Positions 58,220 to 64,000 of a stretch of 64,000 nucleotides of DNA are shown one piece after another. Source of the DNA: Lyophyllum atratum (Eukaryota; Basidiomycota; Agaricomycetes; Agaricales; Lyophyllaceae); NCBI GenBank assembly GCA_014905825.1, contig JACGCN010000001.1, positions 2,790,001 to 2,854,000 on the forward strand. Reading direction: 5' to 3'. Each line of letters opens with the position of its first letter. Positions within the stretch are counted from its first letter, which is position 1. The position numbers and the translations under genes were made by a program. A model generated the notes under the pieces. It did no database searches. It was not told where the DNA came from and saw only the letters and a list, made by a program, of their open reading frames with translations.

Positions 58220-61200
58220 TTAAAAGTCCGTGAAAACCCAATCTTGTGGGAGTACGAGATATGGATGCTTTCGGAGCTCTGCTGAGGTGGGGCGCTCCTC
58301 GGGGTTACTGGTAGAACAAATCAGATGAAGTCAATCGCGTATGAAGAGAAGATACTCACATCGCAAAGCACTTGCGCCGGAAATCATCGGCGAGTTCTGA
58401 CAGAACAACATCCTCCGGTACAGGAGGTGGCAGCTTCGATTGATAGAGCTAGATCAAGTGTTAGTCCCCAAAAGATCGCAAGCCGAGAGTAGGTATAAAT
58501 GTACCTTGAACATCACTGCAACAGCCTCATCGCCCATCCAAGGACGCATCCCTGCCCACATCTCAAGTACAACACATCCCACACTCCAGATATCGATCTT
58601 AAAGTTATATCCCTTCTTCTGTGTGTTGATGACCTCTGGTGCCATCCAAAACACCGTACCTTGCATGGCTGTGAAGGCTCCTCCACTACCATCGTCGGTT
58701 CTCTTAGATATGCCGAAATCGGAGATCTTACACACTCCAGACATCTCGACGAGAATGTTGTCGGCTTTTAAGTCCTGGCGCCAAATATTAGTAAGTATAT
58801 ATAGAACGATGCCGGGAGATAAGGGAGCATACGCGATGAAGAATTCCTTTGGAATGGAGGTACTCTAACCCGGCCAAGATCTGCGCCGTGAATGATTTTG
58901 TCACCTCTTCGTCGAATTTACCGTGCTTCAAAAGGCAACTGCCAATAGATCCTCCGGGAACATATTCCAAGAAACTGAAAACAGTGCGTCAACTTCAGGC
59001 AGGGCTTCGTGCTAGCTATATGCTCACATGCTCAGGTTATCTGGGGTCTCTTCGAAGCCCAGATACTGCACGATGTTTGGATGATCGAGATCTTTCAATG
59101 TCTCGCTTTCCATTTTAAGGGCTTGCACGACAGTAACCTGCCGTGAGTCGTTCTTGTCACTGGCAGTGCGAGGCATCTCGACCTGTTTAACAGCAATCAT
59201 CTCCCCAGTGGTGGCATTGAGAGCAAGATAGACGCGTCCATAAGTCCCCCGGCCAATAAGCTCTCCTCGGACCCATTTGAATGTAGCTATGTCTGAGGTC
59301 AATGGTAAACTTTGACAGTTTGGTGGCGCGCACTTACCTCCACCAGAGGGCGATTCCGGCGCAATCTGCCCCGGCTGAATTTTTGCCTGGGCGGTTGTGA
59401 CCTCCTCCAATTTGCTGCCCCAGAGTTTCGTACTTCTTTTACGGACGACGTTGGAATAGGAGGTGGCATCGCCGCGTGAATTACGGTCGATCAATTTCTT
59501 GTGCTCTTCAGCCACGATACGGATGGACTTCTTCCCTCGAACTCGCGATAGCGGCGATGGTACTGGAGGAACAGGAATGACTGGCTCTGCAGTGGTGGGT
59601 GAGGTTCCACCTGAGTTGGCCTCGATAACGGGTTTATCGAGATCGTGCTCCGGGAAGAATTCTTCCAGACGCTCGTATACATCTTCTGGAGGCGGGCGTG
59701 GTGCCCAGGTGGAGCTCTGCCGGTCGGTAAAGGTGCTTCCCCTTGAGCCTCTTCGCCTCTACCAGGGGCGCGCCTCTGGGGCTTCGGAGGCGGAGGAGGT
59801 GGAGAAGCAAATGTTGCATGTTGAGATAGCTGTGTTCCTGAACTGGAATATTTCTCCTGCTTTGCATCACCGGAGGCCTCGATCTGTACTTTCAACGGAG
59901 GTCGTAATATTGACTTCGGCCTCTCTGATTCAGCCGTAGGACGCTTCTTCCAAATTGATGTTCCCATATCGTCCCCGCCACTGTCGGACTCCGGCTCGTA
60001 CTGATTGCGGAATGTCGCCTCCGACATTTCGGAAATTGCGGATGGCGAGGGAGGCGTTTCCGACCGCGAATCTTTCCCGTTTTCTGAGGCATGAGGCGGC
60101 ATGAGGGTGCCTTCAGAGGACTGGTTTATTAACGTCGAGAACCAAGTCTGATCCTCCTGCCTCAGTGTAGACTCCGAGCCTCGATCGTTTGTTCCGTTGA
60201 CTTTGCTGTCCGACGTCGAAGGTCTCGACGTGGGGTTCTTCTCCCGGCTTGGATAGAGCGGGCTCCGTGGGCTGATCGGTGTACGTGGCGGCGTCGTGAA
60301 GGACGTCTCGGCTCCACTCTGGGCATCCGATGACCTGTCAGACCGATTGCCATAACTGTTCTCCAACTTTGAGCCAGAGTGATGTGTCGAGTGGTAAGGG
60401 CGGTTGGGAGACACCCCACGAGGCGATCGACCGGGCTCTCCAGAATCCGCACTGCCGTAAGTGGGTGACTGGAGGCGCTGCTGTTTCCGGGTGGGAGATG
60501 CCATAGAGTCCCCGAACGCCGATTGAGGACGCGGGTATGGGTCTTGATTCGGGGACATCAGACCACCGAAATAAGGTGTTCCACGCGAGGTATAGGTATC
60601 CCTACCTAGGTCGTAATTACTACTGAGCAGTGTCCCTTGCATTGGAAGAGGGCGGACTGCTGGTCGTGGAGGTTCATATGATTTAGGCAGCCCTGGCGAA
60701 TATGATGAGTATGACGGGACTGGGGTGTTGGGCGAGACATGGGCAGCTGAGGAGGGGCACGCCGCGCGCCACCAGGCTGCAATGTGGCAGGATGATTGTT
60801 ATATGCTGCCGCACGGAGATTGTCCATACTCTTGGTACCCTTTGTGAGGCGACTCCACTGGCTCGCGGAAGGTGGCATCGCCTTCTGTTCCCCCCTTTCT
60901 TCTCCTCGCCAGGCAAAATATTTGGATGGAATGGGTACACCCGCATGGCGCTGAGCGGAAGGTCGTACCTCACTAGGGACTACTGGAACGGCTGGAGGTG
61001 GCTGCCGGGGCGGATTAGGGATCGCCAGAGCTCGACCAGTATACGGAGATGTGACTTTGTATCGCGATGGCGGAGGCTGAGGCTGCCGGGGACCTGTCCG
61101 AGAGGGTGGCAAATTGGAACGAGATTCTTGAGGGGGAGGTGAAAACTCCTGATCGCTGGGGCGATGGCTCAAAGAAGGTACAACGACCCAGGAATCAGAC

Positions 61201-62861
61201 CGCCCGACTTGGTCGTCTACCTCATTCGGATATCTCTTCCGCCGGGGCTCTTTCGTGGATGCTAGGCTTTCTTTAGAAGGCTCAGCTCTCAGCCTTGCTC
61301 CCAAAGCATGGTGTCGGGTCCTCCATTGCTTTCCAGCGTTCTCGTATTGCTGTTCTGCTGCCCTCAGAGCTTGCTCCCGTTCAGCTGCGGCATCTGACCC
61401 TGAACGATCATGTGCTCGATGTGCCGGAGGGATCAGCGAGTTTTCATCAGGCATAAAGGTTGAGCGATTTGGAGAGAGTGGAGGAGGCGGAGGCGGCGCC
61501 GTAAATTGCCTCTGATCAAGAGCGCCGAGGTCTGTTCGAGAGTGCTCTGATGGTGGAGAGGGCGTGTTCGTCCTTGGAGGACGAAGATGAGGCGAACTGG
61601 GTCGCGCGAGCTGCCCATTCGGCCGGCGCGCATGCCGCGGGGACGGGGGAGTATTACTGAGCCCCGTGTATGGCACCGTTTGCGGGTGTTGTTGTGGAGG
61701 GGAAGGAAGAGGATGTGGCTGTGGTATTGGCTTGGAAGTATCGCGGTCTGGGTTATCCAAGTCTGCTTCATAGCCGCCGGCGGTCTCGAGCGGGTATTGT
61801 TCGCTTGCGGATGATATACTTTCCTGTCGTGAGCGGCGTTTGGGTCGTAATGGGGCTGGGTTGGCATTGAATGGGAGGATGGGAGGCGGAATGGTGGTGG
61901 CTGTGGGTGAATGGGAGCGCAAGGGCTGCTCATGAACTGGTGCGGAAGAGTGAGAAACGAAAAACTTGAGGGAACCCTTGGAGTCGCCGTGGTCACGACA
62001 CAAGGCGAAGAGCTTCTCGTCTGGTAGAGCATCCCCGATCGCATAAGCACCCATTTCGGTTTGGTATATGGAGAAGCGTAATTGCTCATCGTCTTGGATA
62101 TTAAGCTACGAGGAAAGAGGTGAGGTGGGGACGACCTGCGGGCTGGACGGACCGACCTTGTTAAAAATACACTCTCGTACAAAGACAGCATTTGGTGCGC
62201 CGCTAATGTCGACGGTGACATACCAGTCAGAGTCGGTGGTGACGACGATGAGGACCTTTCCAGAGACAGTTCCCGTCGAACTGAGGCTGGAGACCGAGTC
62301 TGGGGTAGACACTGTGGGGGACTGGGGAGGATGTGAGGGATGTCAATGGCAAGAAACGGTTGTGGGGCATACCGTGCGCGGGCGCCTTGGAGAAGACTCA
62401 GCGGGGGGCCGGTTGTGGCGATTGTAGAATGGAGATTTGAGGGTCTGGATGAACTTGCCCTTGCGAGATGTGGTGATTTGAGGGCCATCGGCGATGCTGT
62501 GGGCGGCAATGGCAGGGTCATGGGGTGTGAGGGCATCAGCGGTGAGATCAACAGGTGGGACGGGGAGGCTTGGGGTGGTTGGTGGTGGGGTGGATTCCTC
62601 GGCAGCGGGGGAGCTGGAGGTGGAGGGCGAGGACAATGAGGGATGTGATGAGGGATGATGTGGAAGATGGGTGGTGAGGGGGGTGTACGGGATCTGTGAT
62701 TTTTGAGCAGGGCGGTTGGGGCGCAGGGGCTGGTGGTGGAAGACGGGTTGGGCGGTTAGATGTGCTCTGTGGTCGTCGTCGCTGCCATCCGAGTCTGAGC
62801 CCGGGTTTGCAACGTAGAGGACTCGTGTGCGGCCCTTTACACCTCTCGCATCCTCAGACAT
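58220..62861 (-). CDS. BCK1: BCK1-type MAP kinase kinase kinase, cell-wall integrity pathway
   Basis: MAPKKK acting below Pkc1 and above the MKK/Slt2-type kinases. About 1,380 aa. The N-terminus ([10 protein letters not shown]) is Pro/Ser-rich and disordered. A conserved RA-like region follows ([60 protein letters not shown]), then a long disordered stretch with SIWKKRP. The pre-kinase linker is next ([45 protein letters not shown]), and last the kinase domain: [21 protein letters not shown] lysine, [23 protein letters not shown], and final [15 protein letters not shown]. The reading frame shifts near 60745 (short intron or indel). A MITE sits 136 bp upstream of the ATG. Confidence 0.93.
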
Positions 62862-62998
62862 AGAGGGTAGAATGGGGGCAGCAGCGGGCAGCGGGACAGC
62901 ACGACGGCAGCACCGACGGCAAGCTGGACAATCCACACAACGTTGGCGTCGTCCACTTAATCGCTGACTAAGATTGCACAACTCAAATGCCATCAATA

Positions 62999-63052
62999 GC
63001 CCCGTTCAAAGTTGAGCCACGACTTTCGTGGTCGCGGTCGCGGCTCGTCACC
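62999..63052 (+). repeat. Left terminal inverted repeat of the MITE
   Basis: Begins GCCCCGTTCAAAG and ends near CACCTGAC. It lies in the upstream region of BCK1. Confidence 0.9.
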
Positions 63053-63659
63053 TGACGTTATTTTCAGAGTCCGCTTCTAACACCGGTGCAGGCGTTACAA
63101 CGCGTCGCGACGACGCTAAGTTTTAAGCAGGGACGCGCAGGGGACGCGCGCATTTCTTCACGCGAGCCAGCGAGAGCTGCATCACATCTACGAATCGTTA
63201 AAATATATCTGTTCTACAATCTAGGCTTTCAAGTAGTTTATTTTATATTAAACTGAAGTAAAAACATGTATTCCAACCTACCAGTAGCTGGTCATATATC
63301 AAATATTCAAGACTACCTATCAGGGTTAATTTTAATATGCTCTCTACGTTATAGAAGCGTTTTCGCGCCATTGATACATGTTGTGTTGCCCTCATGCCTC
63401 GAGTTATTGAGTAGTATTTCTGACTGACTTTTATTTACATTTACAAAATGCTTTTATCTGTTAAGAAAAATTGGAAAAAAATCCCAAGGACTCCAGATAT
63501 AAGATTTAGTAAAAAATCAAAGTTTTTAACACATTGCAGACTAAGCAAGAGGTAGTTGACGCCGATTTTCACTGGGCGTCATTGCGCGTCGAGACCCTGG
63601 GTGGTAATGTCACAAAGGGTCACACGGCAGCCTCCGGCGGACTGTCAAAATTATGGTCA

Positions 63660-63713
63660 GGTGATGACCCACGACCGCGACCACGAAAGTCGTGGCTCAA
63701 CTTTGAACGGGGC
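63660..63713 (-). repeat. Right terminal inverted repeat of the MITE
   Basis: Reverse complement of the left repeat, identical for the outer 42 bases. Its outer end is 8 bp beyond the stop codon of the RanBPM-type gene, so that gene's 3' UTR runs into the element. Confidence 0.9.
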
Positions 63714-63721
63714 TAATGCTA

Positions 63722-64000
63722 CTACATCTTTGGAAACTCGGCCTTCTCCTCCAGCAGCTGCTCACCCCATGACAGCAGCTTCAGCAGTCCCACAAGCTTC
63801 ACCTCCTTCCCTTGACTCAGACTCTCTAAAATCGCTGCATTCACCTCCCCAGCCGTCTTCATCCGCTGCCCAGGTGACAAAAGCTCCGAAATCGCCGCAG
63901 GTGCAGACGGAGATGATTCGAACGCCAAGAGCGCCATTGTTCGCTCTAATTCAGACAAGAACTCGGGGCTTTCTTCCCCCCTGGGCGCCAACTCTGACTG
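63722..64000 (-). CDS. RanBPM/Vid30-type protein, C-terminal CRA domain (5' end cut by window)
   Basis: C-terminal part of a RanBP9/10-Vid30 family protein, a scaffold of the GID/CTLH ubiquitin ligase complex. About 92 codons are visible, open to the window edge. The segment is the end of a CRA domain: FLSELERTMALLAFESSPSA, ISELLSPGQRMKTAGEVNAA, ILESLSQGKEVKL, GLLKLLSWGEQLLEEK and the final FPKM before TAG (63724-63722). The family's SPRY and LisH domains would lie beyond the window. Other CRA proteins are possible, but the LERTMALLAF to terminal PKM pattern is typical of RanBPM. Confidence 0.8.
   Translation of the reverse strand, partial: QSELAPRGEESPEFLSELERTMALLAFESSPSAPAAISELLSPGQRMKTAGEVNAAILESLSQGKEVKLVGLLKLLSWGEQLLEEKAEFPKM

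Larger units (their letters stand above)
62997..63715. mobile_element. MITE-like non-autonomous DNA transposon with TA target duplication
   Basis: Terminal inverted repeats of about 54 bp flank a 715-bp element (62999-63713). Both ends open GCCCCGTTCAAAGTTGAGCC, and the first 42 bases are identical. After that the two ends differ at a few positions. TA lies directly outside each end (62997-62998 and 63714-63715), as for a TA target-site duplication. The interior is AT-rich between about 63190 and 63540, and no transposase ORF is present. The arms contain a secondary palindrome (CGACTTTCGTGG type). The superfamily is unassigned. Confidence 0.9.

Noticed and set aside
61433..62551. Long minus-strand ORF (about 370 codons) overlapping BCK1
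   Set aside because: It is a shadow frame of the Pro/Ser-rich BCK1 N-terminus. The overlapping frames carry the conserved RA-like region, while this one shows no conserved motif.
1..64000. A coordinated gene cluster or defence system
   Set aside because: The genes are unrelated housekeeping genes on both strands. No polyketide, peptide-synthetase, terpene, toxin or phage-type genes were seen.

Overview
The window looks like nuclear DNA of a filamentous basidiomycete, probably an Agaricomycete. Genes lie about 2 kb apart on both strands, almost all are interrupted by introns of about 45-60 nt with GT(A/G)NGT-type donors, and there is no operon structure. The protein set also fits: a cytochrome b5-fused desaturase, a NoxA NADPH oxidase, BCK1-type MAPKKKs, a Pal1 protein, and a secreted/transmembrane protein with a serine/threonine-rich stalk. 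I support 31 protein genes (two cut by the window ends), one probable gene remnant and one short inverted-repeat transposon. I saw no tRNA, rRNA, CRISPR or prokaryotic features.

Layout. 0-9 kb: the RAD51 C-terminus, a divergent SER3/HIS7 pair for serine and histidine synthesis, PAL1, a sphingolipid-type desaturase and ribosomal protein eL13. 9.6-16 kb: a MetE-like methyltransferase, a single-pass membrane protein, and a small five-exon gene of unknown function that I assembled from exons. 16-25 kb: TAF5 and MAD2 (divergent), NoxA, and an unusual BCK1-family kinase. 26-35 kb: a RecQ helicase, the nucleoporin Nup155/Nup170 and COX13. 35-45 kb: the proteasome subunit RPN2, a D-2-hydroxyacid dehydrogenase, importin alpha, LSM5, mitoribosomal bS16m and an acyl-CoA-binding/ankyrin protein. 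45-55 kb: LSC1, the importin MTR10, a Cdc3-class septin, an unknown gene and mitoribosomal mS35. 55-64 kb: a CXXC zinc protein (DUF866), an IQ-motif protein, the conventional BCK1 MAPKKK, a 715-bp MITE and the C-terminus of a RanBPM/Vid30-type protein.

Most genes are housekeeping genes with no shared pathway. Some themes recur: mitochondrial function (COX13, LSC1, bS16m, mS35), nuclear transport (Nup155, importin alpha, MTR10), and cell-wall/polarity signalling (two BCK1-family kinases, septin, Pal1, NoxA).

The most unusual item is the kinase at about 22.7-25.4 kb. It has a BCK1-type catalytic domain, but the conserved linker that normally precedes that domain follows it instead, a circularly permuted arrangement. 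The ordinary BCK1 lies 33 kb away on the same strand and provides an internal comparison.
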